From Clostridium sp. (lineage in GTDB: Bacteria > Bacillota > Clostridia > Clostridiales > Clostridiaceae): a stretch of 33,747 nucleotides of DNA. Positions within the stretch are counted from its first letter, which is position 1; every line of letters starts with the position of its first letter. The stretch covers positions 1 to 33,747 of the forward strand of contig JAFSER010000003.1 in the NCBI GenBank assembly GCA_017435645.1, written 5' to 3'. Both the position numbers and the translations under genes were made by a program. Positions 23,484-32,946 of the stretch are shown here, in pieces. The notes beneath the pieces were generated by a model, which was given only the letters and a program-made list of their open reading frames with translations, did not search any database and was not told the DNA's origin.

Positions 23484-24317
23484 CTAATATTTTCGTATAA
23501 ATAAATCTCCAGAGTTTAAATACTTTTTCCTTATATAGTTATGACTTAGTTTAATTGCACTTTCTATATGTTGAGTTAAGTTACCTAATACTCTTAATAC
23601 AAACCCATTTACCTCGATTTCTGATATGCCAAAGTAAATTGGTAAGTTTAATTTATTTATTTCATTTCTTAAATTATTAATAGTTTCTGCATTAATATCT
23701 TTATTTATTACAATGAGAGTTCCAAAATTTTTATATCCTTCAAAAAATCCTAACCTTTTAACATCATAAATTTGTGGATTTACTAATAAATTATCTAATA
23801 AAACTAATTTATTATTTACATATACATTTGTTTTTAACTGTATATTACTATATTGAAATTCTCCACCTTCTTTTGACCATCCTGATGTAATTCCATCACT
23901 ATATATAAGTGTTGCACTTTCATCCATATAAATATTGTTTACCTGTTTATAAATTGCATTCTTATATAATATTACATTATCTGTTATATACTCTAAAATG
24001 CTATTTTTTTCTAAGTTAATTACTGTTTCTTGCTTAGTTGTTTTTTTATTTTCGCATTTATACACTTTAGTAGAAGATTGTGTTGTTATAATAGCTCTCG
24101 AATCTTCTTTTTGTGTAATGCTGTATTTATATTTTTCTCCTTCTACATATCCTCCACCAAGTCCAACTATAAAATAAGTTGAAACTTTTTCACTATCAAG
24201 ATGAATAGTTGGAGATATCTTTATTAAACCATTAAAATTTTTTTCACTTATAAGGGTCTTGTCATTCTTTTTTTCTAATACTATATTGAATTCCCCAGCA
24301 TATTTATCATTATTCAT
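23484..24317 (-). CDS. ureD: Urease accessory protein UreD
   Basis: A 277-residue UreD (UreH) protein. It binds apo-urease and, with UreF and UreG, forms the complex that carries carbon dioxide and nickel to the active site. Family segments are present: YFIVGLGGGYVEGEKYKYSI, then TQSSTKVYKCENKKTTKQET, then GWSKEGGEFQYSNIQ. I chose the ATG at 24315-24317, one base after the ureG stop, with GAAGGA about 10 bases before it; the upstream TTG would overlap ureG. Confidence 0.93.
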   Translation of the reverse strand: MNNDKYAGEFNIVLEKKNDKTLISEKNFNGLIKISPTIHLDSEKVSTYFIVGLGGGYVEGEKYKYSITQKEDSRAIITTQSSTKVYKCENKKTTKQETVINLEKNSILEYITDNVILYKNAIYKQVNNIYMDESATLIYSDGITSGWSKEGGEFQYSNIQLKTNVYVNNKLVLLDNLLVNPQIYDVKRLGFFEGYKNFGTLIVINKDINAETINNLRNEINKLNLPIYFGISEIEVNGFVLRVLGNLTQHIESAIKLSHNYIRKKYLNSGDLFIRKY

Positions 24318-24318
24318 C

Positions 24319-24933
24319 TTAGTCAATTCCTTCTAATAAACAATTCTTCTTAATCCAGCTTAGTACTTCATTTACACCCTCATCTTTTTTTAGATTAGTA
24401 AATATAAATGTATTTTCTTTTCTAAAAGTTAAGGTATCCTTTTTCATAACTTCTAAATTAGCTCCAACATAAGGTGCTAAATCTACTTTATTAATTACAA
24501 ATAAATCACTCTTTATCATTCCTTGCCCAGCTTTTCTTGGAATCTTTTCACCTTGAGCAACATCAATAATATAAATAGAAAAGTCAACTAAGTCTGGACT
24601 AAAGGTAGCTGCTAAATTATCCCCACCACTTTCTAAAAATATTATATCTAAGTCATTGAATCTACTTTTCATTTCCTCTATAGCAGCAAAATTCATAGAT
24701 GCATCTTCTCTTATTGCTGTATGTGGACATCCACCTGTCTCTACTCCAATGACTCTATCTTCACTTAATACAGAATTTTTAACTAAAAATTTAGCATCTT
24801 CCTTTGTATAAATATCATTAGTGATAACTGCACAATTATATTTATCCTTCATTATCCTAGTTAATCTTTCTATTAATAAAGTTTTTCCACTGCCAACTGG
24901 ACCACCAACCCCTATTATTACGGTTTTTTTCAT
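24319..24933 (-). CDS. ureG: Urease accessory GTPase UreG
   Basis: A 204-residue SIMIBI-class GTPase that hydrolyses GTP to load nickel into urease. The P-loop [13 protein letters not shown] (about 8-20), the nickel-binding CPH motif in [15 protein letters not shown] (Cys69, His71), the [13 protein letters not shown] stretch and the guanine motif in [13 protein letters not shown] are all intact. Length and motifs match the family. It is placed between ureF and ureD. Confidence 0.97.
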   Translation of the reverse strand: MKKTVIIGVGGPVGSGKTLLIERLTRIMKDKYNCAVITNDIYTKEDAKFLVKNSVLSEDRVIGVETGGCPHTAIREDASMNFAAIEEMKSRFNDLDIIFLESGGDNLAATFSPDLVDFSIYIIDVAQGEKIPRKAGQGMIKSDLFVINKVDLAPYVGANLEVMKKDTLTFRKENTFIFTNLKKDEGVNEVLSWIKKNCLLEGID

Positions 24934-24979
24934 ATAACCACCCTTTCATTCATATAGTTAAATTTAATTTTTATTTACC

Positions 24980-25705
24980 TTAAGACATAAATAATCTAAA
25001 GTCTAAGGTTTCATGATTTATTTGGGATAATTCAATTCCTGGTGTACTAGCACCAAATAAACTATAATCTAAAGCTTCAATTTTCTCGTATAAAACTTTA
25101 AAATTCTCACTAAATTTTTTTAGTATTATCTGACCATCTTTTTGACCTAAAGGTATAGCTCTAACACCATTTTGAATAAGTGTTGAAATTGTACTATACA
25201 TATGAAAACTTATAGCTTCTTCTTTCGAAAAATTTAAACTATACATAAGTAATCCAAAAACTATAGCAGGATGACCAAAAGCTTCTTTTTCATTAATCTT
25301 TTCTTCATATTTCTTTAATATATCAATATCATATAAATCAAGAAAAATATTAATCATCCTTTTTGCTATAAGCTTTGAAGCATTTCTAGTTTCTGTTGAT
25401 ATACTTTGAACTATTAGCATTCTATCAAGTTCTAGAATTTTTTCTAAATCATTATTATCTAAATATTCATACAACATCTTAATTGCTAATCCATCACTAT
25501 ATATGAATGTATTATTTAAAAATACATGTAGATATTCTTCTAAACTCTTTGTATTAGTAATCATATTATTTCTTAAATAAGTTTCCATACCATATGAGTG
25601 ATTAAAGGAACCTATTGGAAAACTAGAATCACATATTTGCAGAACATGTAGTATATTTATAATATTATTTTCACTACTTTTAGTGTGTGTGTGCAAATTC
25701 AACAT
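24980..25705 (-). CDS. ureF: Urease accessory protein UreF
   Basis: A 241-residue UreF protein, an all-helical partner that links UreD and the UreG dimer. The family opening VLQICDSSFPIGSFNHSYGM is clear, and the C-terminal part has IPLGQKDGQ and the typical FGASTPGIELSQ run. The start lies 26 bases inside the end of ureE, so the two are coupled. The N-terminus before the family opening (MLNLHTHTKSS) includes a short His-Thr run from a GT dinucleotide tract shared with the ureE end. Confidence 0.93.
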   Translation of the reverse strand: MLNLHTHTKSSENNIINILHVLQICDSSFPIGSFNHSYGMETYLRNNMITNTKSLEEYLHVFLNNTFIYSDGLAIKMLYEYLDNNDLEKILELDRMLIVQSISTETRNASKLIAKRMINIFLDLYDIDILKKYEEKINEKEAFGHPAIVFGLLMYSLNFSKEEAISFHMYSTISTLIQNGVRAIPLGQKDGQIILKKFSENFKVLYEKIEALDYSLFGASTPGIELSQINHETLDFRLFMS

Positions 25706-26132
25706 GTCTAAACGCCTTTTTCAAAGTTATATTTTCTCTTGAGTAATTAATATTATCTCTTTTTAATTCCTCTTCCACTAATCTATCATATTGTATTATC
25801 ATTTTATCGTCCTCAAATTGTGCTTGAAGATGTCTATTTCCTAAATTATGAGCTATTACTCCCATTTCTGTTAAAGTTTTTGGTTTAATAACTAAAACAT
25901 CTTCACTATTAACTTTAATAACTATAAGTTTATTATCTTCTTTATAAATAATATCTCCATCTTTTAAATTCTCATTATTTTCTAATGTTATTCCATACTC
26001 TCTATTATGATCAGATGTTACTCTTAAAATTCTTTTTAGCATATCATCACTATTAACATAAATTGTTTCAACATGATATTGCTTCAAATTATCTATCTCT
26101 TTAATATTTCCTAAAATCTTATTAAAAATCAT
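25680..26132 (-). CDS. ureE: Urease nickel metallochaperone UreE
   Basis: A 150-residue UreE protein, the metallochaperone that passes nickel to UreG. The peptide-binding N-terminal domain (about 1-75) is followed by the metal-binding domain with LGNRHLQAQFEDD, where His101 corresponds to the conserved nickel-binding histidine. The C-terminus ends in HVEFAHTH, so it has a few histidines but not the long His-rich tail of some enterobacterial proteins. Its end overlaps ureF. Confidence 0.92.
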   Translation of the reverse strand: MIFNKILGNIKEIDNLKQYHVETIYVNSDDMLKRILRVTSDHNREYGITLENNENLKDGDIIYKEDNKLIVIKVNSEDVLVIKPKTLTEMGVIAHNLGNRHLQAQFEDDKMIIQYDRLVEEELKRDNINYSRENITLKKAFRHVEFAHTH

Positions 26133-26174
26133 TCTCTACCTCCTAAATACCTATAACATAATATAATTTTAAAT

Positions 26175-27890
26175 TTAGAATAAGTAATATCTTTGTGCTA
26201 GTGGTAATTCTTTTGCTGGTTCACAGGTTATTAATTCTCCATCTACTGTAACATTATATGTTTCTGGATCAACCCCTAGCTTTGGAGTTGCATTATTTAA
26301 CTTCATATCTTTCTTTGTTAAATTTCTTATTCCTTCTACTGGTAATACTAGCTTTTGTAATCCTAATTCTTCTTTTATTCCATGTTCATATGCATATTTA
26401 GAAACAAAGGTTGCAGAAGTTGGATATTTTGCCCTACCATATGCACCAAAACAATTTCTATATATTTCTGGTTGGCATGTTGGAATAGATGCGTTTGCTT
26501 CTCCTATTATTGATTTATTTACCATACCACCTTTTATTACTAAATGTGGTTTAACTCCAAAGAATTCTGTATCCCAAATTACTAAATCTGCCATTTTACC
26601 TACTTCTACTGATCCTACATACTTTGATATTCCTTGTGCTAATGCTGGATTTATAGTATATTTGGCTACATATCTTTTTACTCTATTATTATCATTTTCT
26701 TTTGAATCATCTTCTAGTATTCCTCTTTGCATTTTCATCTTACTTGCAGTTTGCCATGTTCTAGTAATTACTTCTCCTACTCTTCCCATAGCCATTGAAT
26801 CAGAGCTCATAATGCTAAATACACCCATATCTTGTAGTATATCTTCTGCTGCAATTGTTTGTTCTCTTATTCTAGAGTCTGCAAATGCAATATCTTCTGG
26901 TACTTTAGGATCTAAATGATGACACACCATAAGCATATCTAAATGTTCTGCAATTGTATTTACAGTAAATGGTTTAGTTGGATTAGTTGATGCTGGTATT
27001 ACATTAAGTTTAGCAGCTACTTTTAATAAGTCTGGAGCATGACCTCCCCCAGCACCTTCAGTATGGAATGTATGAATTGTTCTTCCTGCAAATGCTTCAA
27101 TTGTATGTTCTACAAATCCACCTTCATTTAAGGTATCAGTATGTACTGCAACTTGAACATCATATTCATCTGCTGTCTTTAATGAATAATCTATTGCTGA
27201 TCTTGTTGCTCCCCAATCTTCATGAACCTTAAGCCCACAGGCACCTGCTTCAATTTGCTCTGCTGTAACTTTAATATTTGCTCCACTACCTTTTCCTAAG
27301 AATCCAAGGTTTATAGGAAATGCTTCTGCTGATTGTAGCATACGATGAATAGACCATTTACCTGGAGTTGACGTAACTGCATTTGTTCCATCAACTGGAC
27401 CTGTTCCCCCTCCTATAAGTGTTGTTATTCCTCCTTCTAATGCAACATCAACAAGCTGAGGACTTATAAAATGTATATGTGTATCTATTCCACCTGCAGT
27501 TATTATTCTGCCTTCTCCTGCTAAAGCCTCTGTACTTGGTGCAACTACAAAATCTACATCATCCATAGTATGAGGATTCCCACCCTTACCTATAGCTAAA
27601 ATCTTTCCATCACGAATACCAATATCAGCTTTATATATTCCTGTATAATCTATAATCGTTGCTCCTGTAATAATCATATCTGCAACCATAGGGTTATCTC
27701 TGCTTTCAATTGCATTTTGGCCCATTCCATCTCTTAGAACCTTACCACCACCAAACTTACATTCATTTCCATAGCCTGTGTAATCTTCTTCAATTTCAAC
27801 AAATAATTCTGTATCACCAAGTCTTATTTTATCTCCTTTAGTTGGTCCAAATAATTCTACATAACGATGTTTATCTATTTCAAAACTCAT
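26175..27890 (-). CDS. ureC: Urease alpha subunit (catalytic)
   Basis: A 571-residue catalytic subunit that hydrolyses urea to ammonia and carbamate at a two-nickel centre. Every metal ligand is present, one residue later than in S. pasteurii: His138 and His140 in IDTHIHF, the carbamylated Lys221 in GLKVHEDWG, His250, His276 in [14 protein letters not shown], and Asp364 in SSDSMAMG. The active-site flap MVCHHLDP with Cys323 and His324 is intact. No frameshift or missing part is seen, so the enzyme should be active once matured. It shares one base with the ureB end and leads into ureE 42 bases later. Confidence 0.98.
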   Translation of the reverse strand: MSFEIDKHRYVELFGPTKGDKIRLGDTELFVEIEEDYTGYGNECKFGGGKVLRDGMGQNAIESRDNPMVADMIITGATIIDYTGIYKADIGIRDGKILAIGKGGNPHTMDDVDFVVAPSTEALAGEGRIITAGGIDTHIHFISPQLVDVALEGGITTLIGGGTGPVDGTNAVTSTPGKWSIHRMLQSAEAFPINLGFLGKGSGANIKVTAEQIEAGACGLKVHEDWGATRSAIDYSLKTADEYDVQVAVHTDTLNEGGFVEHTIEAFAGRTIHTFHTEGAGGGHAPDLLKVAAKLNVIPASTNPTKPFTVNTIAEHLDMLMVCHHLDPKVPEDIAFADSRIREQTIAAEDILQDMGVFSIMSSDSMAMGRVGEVITRTWQTASKMKMQRGILEDDSKENDNNRVKRYVAKYTINPALAQGISKYVGSVEVGKMADLVIWDTEFFGVKPHLVIKGGMVNKSIIGEANASIPTCQPEIYRNCFGAYGRAKYPTSATFVSKYAYEHGIKEELGLQKLVLPVEGIRNLTKKDMKLNNATPKLGVDPETYNVTVDGELITCEPAKELPLAQRYYLF

Positions 27891-28216
27891 TATTCTTTAC
27901 AACCCCTTCCATCTAAATATCCATCAACTAAGTTACGTAAACCGTAAACTCTTCTAACTCCGCCAATATCTATTAAATTTATTTCTTTTTTATCACCTGG
28001 TTCAAATCTAACTGCAGTTCCAGATGGAATATCTAATCTCTTTCCATAAGCTTTTTCTCTATCAAACTTTAAAAAATCATTTACTTCATAAAAATGATAA
28101 TGAGATCCTATTTGTACAGGTCTATCACCAGTGTTTACAACTTCTAGTTTTATAGCTTCTTTTCCCTTGTTATATTCTATAGTTCCTTCTTTTATAATTA
28201 ATTCACCTGGTCTCAA
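27890..28216 (-). CDS. ureB: Urease beta subunit
   Basis: A 108-residue structural subunit with the family stretch [18 protein letters not shown] in the middle. The TTG at 28214-28216 is the preferred start. GGGAG lies 8 bases before it and the product then begins [10 protein letters not shown], lining up with the MIPGE start of other UreB proteins. An ATG eleven codons upstream at 28249 would overlap ureA by 17 bases and add a tail that other UreB proteins lack. It forms the urease core with UreA and UreC. Confidence 0.9.
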   Translation of the reverse strand: MRPGELIIKEGTIEYNKGKEAIKLEVVNTGDRPVQIGSHYHFYEVNDFLKFDREKAYGKRLDIPSGTAVRFEPGDKKEINLIDIGGVRRVYGLRNLVDGYLDGRGCKE

Positions 28217-28232
28217 ATTTATCGCTCCCTTC

Positions 28233-28535
28233 TTAGCGTATTGGTTCATGTACTGTAACTAATTTAGTTCCATCTGGAAAGGTTGCTTCTACTTGAACCA
28301 CTGGAATCATATCTGCTATACCTTCCATTACATCACTTTTAGTTAATATTTTAGTACCATAGTCCATTAAGTCTTTTACCTCTCTTCCTTCCCTAGCCCC
28401 TTCTAAAAGCTCATTAGTAATTAGAGCTACAGATTCAGGATAATTTAACTTTAATCCTTTTTCTTTTCTTCTTCTTGCGACATCTGCTGCCACAACAACC
28501 ATAAGCTTTTCTTTTTCTCTCTCTGTTAAATGCAC
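28233..28535 (-). CDS. ureA: Urease gamma subunit
   Basis: A 100-residue structural subunit with the family start ([20 protein letters not shown]) and end ([19 protein letters not shown]). The start is a GTG at 28533-28535 with AAGGAGG about 8-9 bases before it. It is the first gene of ureABCEFGD-ureI. Separate A and B genes are the usual bacterial form, not the fused Helicobacter form. A terminator upstream separates it from the FecBCD-type operon, so it probably has its own promoter in 28560-28630. Confidence 0.97.
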   Translation of the reverse strand: MHLTEREKEKLMVVVAADVARRRKEKGLKLNYPESVALITNELLEGAREGREVKDLMDYGTKILTKSDVMEGIADMIPVVQVEATFPDGTKLVTVHEPIR

Positions 28536-28636
28536 TTCTTTTCCTCCTTTTTAGATAACTTTATTAAGTATTATCTATTATTTGTAATTTTTAAATAAAC
28601 ATACATAACTTTAGAAAATTATGTATTAAAAAATAA

Positions 28637-28674
28637 AAAAATAGATGCTAGTAAGTATACTAACATCTATTTTT
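28637..28674 (-). terminator. Terminator of the metal-chelate ABC operon
   Basis: Stem AAAAATAGATG (28637-28647) with CATCTATTTTT (28664-28674), and an inner TAGTA/TACTA pairing. A long T-rich run follows on the minus strand. It ends the transcript coming from 33747 and isolates the urease operon. Confidence 0.85.
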
Positions 28675-28735
28675 AGCTTATTATCAATATTAACTTTTTT
28701 ATAAATTAATTCTATTTTAATATTAATTATCTAGC

Positions 28736-29533
28736 TTATATATCTGTTGAAATAGAAATAGGAAACACAGATGTATGCTTTTTATCAGAGTGATAAAAAT
28801 CTGCAATTTTAACATCTACTCTAAATGCTTTACCTAAATTCTCTTCTGTAATAACTTTATTTGCATCTCCAAATATACTACTTCCATCACGATTAAGTAT
28901 TAATGACTTATCGGATATAGAAATTGCATGATCTGGATAATGAGTGTTTACTATGCATGAAATACCCTCTTCATCACGAAGATTCTTTATAGTATCTAGT
29001 ACAATAAGTTGATTTCTAAAATCTAAGTTAGATTCTGGCTCATCTAAAATTAAAAGCTTTGGTTCTGCAGCTAATGCTCTTGCAATTAATACCATTTGAA
29101 GTTCTCCACCACTTATTTTACTGCAAAGCTTTCCCTTTAAATATCCAATGCCAATACGCTCTATACATTGATCTGCTATTTCTCTATCTTTTTTACCTGG
29201 CTGCTCAAGCATTTTTAAGTGGCTATTTCTACCAAGCAATACCATTTCATCTACTGTATAAGCAAATGCAGAAATTTTTGCTTGTGGAACATATCCTATT
29301 TTTCTCCAAAGCTCTCTATGTTTCATACTCTTTATATCTTTACCATCAATTAAAGTTTGTCCACTTTTCCAGTTTAATAACCCTAATGTACATTTTAATA
29401 AAGTAGTTTTTCCTACACCATTTGAACCTAAAATAGAAACAATTTCTTTTTCTCCAGCATTAAAATTAATATTATTTAGTATTTGCTTACCATGAGCATA
29501 TCCAAAACATCCATTTTCCACTTCAAAATTCAT
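28736..29533 (-). CDS. Iron-chelate/cobalamin/metal-type ABC ATPase (FecE/BtuD-like)
   Basis: A 265-residue ATPase with Walker A GSNGVGKTT, the signature KISGGELQMVLIARALAAEP, Walker B LLILDEPESNLDF and the histidine in NTHYPDH. It is of the FecE/BtuD group that drives type-II import of iron chelates, cobalamin or other metal complexes. Its start shares one base with the permease stop, and GGAGGT precedes its ATG. Confidence 0.92.
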   Translation of the reverse strand: MNFEVENGCFGYAHGKQILNNINFNAGEKEIVSILGSNGVGKTTLLKCTLGLLNWKSGQTLIDGKDIKSMKHRELWRKIGYVPQAKISAFAYTVDEMVLLGRNSHLKMLEQPGKKDREIADQCIERIGIGYLKGKLCSKISGGELQMVLIARALAAEPKLLILDEPESNLDFRNQLIVLDTIKNLRDEEGISCIVNTHYPDHAISISDKSLILNRDGSSIFGDANKVITEENLGKAFRVDVKIADFYHSDKKHTSVFPISISTDI

Positions 29534-30543
29534 TAATGAATACCTCCTGTTCGTCTAAGTAAAGCAATAAAGAAAGGTGCTCCTACAACTGCTGTTAAAA
29601 TAGAAATAGGGATTTCTGAAGCAATAGCACTTCTTGCAATAGTATCAATAACTACCATAAATATAGCACCTAAGCCTATGCATGCTGGAATAACACTTTT
29701 ATTATTATTACCAAATATCATTCTAGAAATATGAGGAATTAAAAGTCCTACCCATCCAATATTTCCACATATGGACACTACTGAAGCAGTAATAAGCGCT
29801 GCTGACATAATTGTAAGTAATCTTACTATTTTTACATTTACTCCAAGAGATTTTGATTCATCTTCATGTAAAGACAGCATATTCATTTTCCATCTTAAAA
29901 GGAAAATTATAACTACTCCTAAAATTATAAATGGTGCACCAATTACTAACTCATCAAATCCTACCCCTGATAAACTTCCCATAAGCCAAAAGGTAATTTG
30001 AGGCAATGTATCTTGTGGATCTGCTACATACTTTATTAAAGATACCATAGCCTGAAATAACGAACTTATAACCATTCCTGCAAGAATAATCATAATCATA
30101 GATCGCTCACCTTTTATTTTACTTATAAAGTATACAAGTCCAATACAACCAAGCCCTACTATAAATGCACAAATTTGAATACCAATAGAACCAAAACCAA
30201 GTATAATACCTAAAGCTGCACCAAAAGATGCACCAGTAGCCACCCCTAATGTATCAGGGGTTGCTAATGGATTTGAAAATAAACTTTGGAATGCTGCTCC
30301 AGATACAGCTAATCCACTACCAGCTAATGCTGCTAATAATACTCTAGGTAGTCTTATATTATATATAACAGTTCTTACATTAGGGTCTACTTCTCCAGCT
30401 AAGCTTTTAGGAAGTAGTGTATTAATTATATCTCCTAAAGTTATACTATATCTACCAATACCCATAGCACCTAGCATAGTAATTACAAGTACTGCACTTA
30501 TAACTATTATCCAAATACTATTTTTTATATATTTTTTATTCAT
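29533..30543 (-). CDS. Metal-chelate ABC permease (FecCD/BtuC family)
   Basis: A 336-residue permease with about 10 membrane segments. Family marks are ALAGSGLAVSGAAFQSLFSN, then NPLATPDTLGVATGASFGA, then VGLLIPHISRMIFGN near the ATPase contact, and the end VVGAPFFIALLRRTGG. One permease gene probably makes the dimeric channel. GGAGGG precedes the ATG. It lies 18 bases past the second binding-protein gene. Confidence 0.93.
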   Translation of the reverse strand: MNKKYIKNSIWIIVISAVLVITMLGAMGIGRYSITLGDIINTLLPKSLAGEVDPNVRTVIYNIRLPRVLLAALAGSGLAVSGAAFQSLFSNPLATPDTLGVATGASFGAALGIILGFGSIGIQICAFIVGLGCIGLVYFISKIKGERSMIMIILAGMVISSLFQAMVSLIKYVADPQDTLPQITFWLMGSLSGVGFDELVIGAPFIILGVVIIFLLRWKMNMLSLHEDESKSLGVNVKIVRLLTIMSAALITASVVSICGNIGWVGLLIPHISRMIFGNNNKSVIPACIGLGAIFMVVIDTIARSAIASEIPISILTAVVGAPFFIALLRRTGGIH

Positions 30544-30561
30544 TTAATTCCCTCCAAGTTG

Positions 30562-31704
30562 CTACAGACCATCTGCACTTTCTCTTGAAGGATTATACAT
30601 ACTTTCAATTTGCTCATTTGTCATATCGATATTGTGATAATCCTTATAGTAAGATTTTGTAACTTCTTCTATATTAATATCTTCAAAAAGTTCAGGATAT
30701 ATAGTTTTTGCAAACCATTGTAATGTTACAGGTGTATCTGCACCTGGTGTAAATGTACGATATAATCCTAAAGGCATTTTATAAACTTGTCCATTTTGAA
30801 CTGCACTTATTGTACTCCAATCTTCTCCATCTACAGTGTTATTATATAAATCTTCTGGTTGTACACTTGTGAAATTAGTTATAATTATAACATCAGGATT
30901 CCACTCATATACTTGTTCCATATTTATCTCTATAGCATTATTTCCTTCAACAGCCTGTGCTACATTAATACATCCTGTTGCATCAGTCCAATATTGTCCA
31001 AAGAAATTTTGACCTGAGGTAGTTATAGTTTTATCATCATATTTATATAAAATTAATACTTTCTTTTTATCTTTTTCTGATATAGTAGATACTCTTTCTT
31101 GAATAAGTTCATAAGCATCTTTACTATATTCTGATACTTTTTTAGTTATTTCACTTTTACCAAAAATTTCATCAAATAACTTATTCCACTGATCATAAGT
31201 TTCTACAACATCATAATCCCAATTAGAAACAGATAATGTTAGTGCTGGTATTCCAGCTCCTCTTATAGCTTCTGCCTGATCCTTTGGAACCCCAATAACT
31301 ATATCTGGATCTAGCTTTAAAAGTTCTTCAATATTTATTTCAGAACCATTAATAAAATCTGTTTTAGCTTCTAAAATTTCAGGATAAATTTCACTTAAAA
31401 GTCCACTTTCTGCAGCACTCATTGATGCTGGATGAAGACCAACAATCTTTTCAGCGCCACCTAAATAAACACTAAGTACTGATGCTAATGGTAATGTGTT
31501 ACCAACTACAATTCTATCAATTTGTGTAGGAATCTCTACTTCTACTCCTTCGTGATCAACTACAATCCTAGTAACAGATTCTTCTACTTGTGTTTCTCCT
31601 TTATTACTTTCTTCAGCTGTATTTGTACTCTGACATCCTACTGAGCTTAATATAAGAGAGCCTGTTAAAATAAATGATAATAATTTCTTAAATTTTATTT
31701 TCAT
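30562..31704 (-). CDS. Metal-chelate ABC substrate-binding lipoprotein, copy B
   Basis: A 380-residue binding lipoprotein, PF01497-type (FepB/BtuF). The signal ends at the lipobox SSVGC (Cys24). The mature part begins with a VVDHEGVEVEIPTQIDRIVV stretch, has the NIEELLKLDPDIVIGVPK hinge region and ends with PVTLQWFAKTIYPELFEDIN. It is a close paralogue of the next gene upstream, alike along its whole length but diverged in loops such as EGNNAIEINME. The ligand is not shown. The lobes carry no obvious metal-His cluster, so a chelate is more likely than a bare ion. Confidence 0.9.
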   Translation of the reverse strand: MKIKFKKLLSFILTGSLILSSVGCQSTNTAEESNKGETQVEESVTRIVVDHEGVEVEIPTQIDRIVVGNTLPLASVLSVYLGGAEKIVGLHPASMSAAESGLLSEIYPEILEAKTDFINGSEINIEELLKLDPDIVIGVPKDQAEAIRGAGIPALTLSVSNWDYDVVETYDQWNKLFDEIFGKSEITKKVSEYSKDAYELIQERVSTISEKDKKKVLILYKYDDKTITTSGQNFFGQYWTDATGCINVAQAVEGNNAIEINMEQVYEWNPDVIIITNFTSVQPEDLYNNTVDGEDWSTISAVQNGQVYKMPLGLYRTFTPGADTPVTLQWFAKTIYPELFEDINIEEVTKSYYKDYHNIDMTNEQIESMYNPSRESADGL

Positions 31705-31795
31705 TTAAACCTCTTTTCTATCTTACGTTAATTAAAACTTCATTTTTTATTCTTTAATCTAATTCTAAGTTTTTGTTATTATATAAATTTTTATT

Positions 31796-32914
31796 TTATG
31801 CACCATTAGCACTTTCTCTTGGAGGATTATACATATTTTTAATTTGTTCCTCTGTCATGTCAATATTATGATAAGTTTTATAGTAATCTTTTGTAACATC
31901 TATTATATTTACATCTTCAAAAAGTTCTGGATATACAGTTTTTGCTAACCATTGTAATGTTACAGGAGTATCTGAACCTGGTGTATATGTTCTATATAAA
32001 CCTAAAGGCATCTTATATACTTCACCATTTTGTACTGCACTTATTGTACTCCAATCATCTCCACCTATAGCATTATTGTATAAATCTTCAGGTTGTGCAC
32101 TTGTAAAGTTAGTTAAGATTATAACATCTGGATTCCATTCATAAATTTGTTCCATGTTAACACTTATAGCTTCTGGTTCTAGAGAATCTTGTCCTACATT
32201 AATAGCTCCTATTGCTTCAGCCCAATATTGACCATAATGATTAGGTCCAGATGTAGTCATATTATTTTCATCGTAGTTAAATAAGAATAATATTTTTTTC
32301 TTATCTTCTTCTGGTATAGTTGATACTTTTTCTTGAATTAATTCATAAGCTTCTTTACTATACTCTGATACTTTTTCTGTAGTTGTACTTTGTCCAAAAA
32401 TTTGATCGAATAATTTTATCCAGGCATCATAAGTTTCTAATACATTGAAATCCCAATCTGTATAAGATACTGTCACTGCTGGTATTCCTGCTTCTCTTAA
32501 AATTTCAGCTTGATCTTTTGGTACTCCAATTACAACATCTGGATCAATCTTTAAAAGCTCTTCAACATTAAAATCAGAACCATTTATAAAAGTTGTTTCA
32601 GCATCTAGTAGTTCAGGATAAATCTCCCCTAAAAGTCCATTTTCTGCTGCTGACATAGCAGTTGGATGTAGTCCTACTATTTTTTCTGCTCCACCTAAAT
32701 AAACAGTAAGTACTGATGTTAATGGTACTGGATTACTAACTACAACTCTATTAACTTCTGTAGGTATTTCTACCTCTGCTCCTGCATGGTCAACTATAAT
32801 TTTAGTAGTAGCCTCAGTTGATTGTGTTTCTTCTTTACTTGTACTTTGACATCCTACGAAAGCTAATAAAAGCAGTGCTACTAAACTAAGTGATAATAAT
32901 TTTTTTATTTTCAT
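31796..32914 (-). CDS. Metal-chelate ABC substrate-binding lipoprotein, copy A
   Basis: A 372-residue paralogue of the downstream gene, with lipobox FVGC (Cys22). Both share GLHPxxMSAAExGLL, IGVPKDQAE, EDLYNN and PLGLYRT-TPG. It is encoded 33 bases past the nitrogenase-like gene, so the two are one transcript. It differs from copy B in residues around the cleft (for example EPEAISVNMEQIYEW against NNAIEINMEQVYEW), so the two may bind related but different complexes. Confidence 0.9.
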   Translation of the reverse strand: MKIKKLLSLSLVALLLLAFVGCQSTSKEETQSTEATTKIIVDHAGAEVEIPTEVNRVVVSNPVPLTSVLTVYLGGAEKIVGLHPTAMSAAENGLLGEIYPELLDAETTFINGSDFNVEELLKIDPDVVIGVPKDQAEILREAGIPAVTVSYTDWDFNVLETYDAWIKLFDQIFGQSTTTEKVSEYSKEAYELIQEKVSTIPEEDKKKILFLFNYDENNMTTSGPNHYGQYWAEAIGAINVGQDSLEPEAISVNMEQIYEWNPDVIILTNFTSAQPEDLYNNAIGGDDWSTISAVQNGEVYKMPLGLYRTYTPGSDTPVTLQWLAKTVYPELFEDVNIIDVTKDYYKTYHNIDMTEEQIKNMYNPPRESANGA

Positions 32915-32946
32915 TCTAAACCTTCTCTCTTTATCTCAATATATTT

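Noticed and set aside
27890..28249. UreB starting at the ATG at 28249
   Set aside because: The TTG at 28216 has a strong ribosome site and gives the normal UreB start. The longer form adds a tail that overlaps ureA.
22977..28535. A recently acquired urease island
   Set aside because: Base composition and codon use look like the neighbours, and no integrase, tRNA or direct repeats flank it, so transfer cannot be supported from this window.
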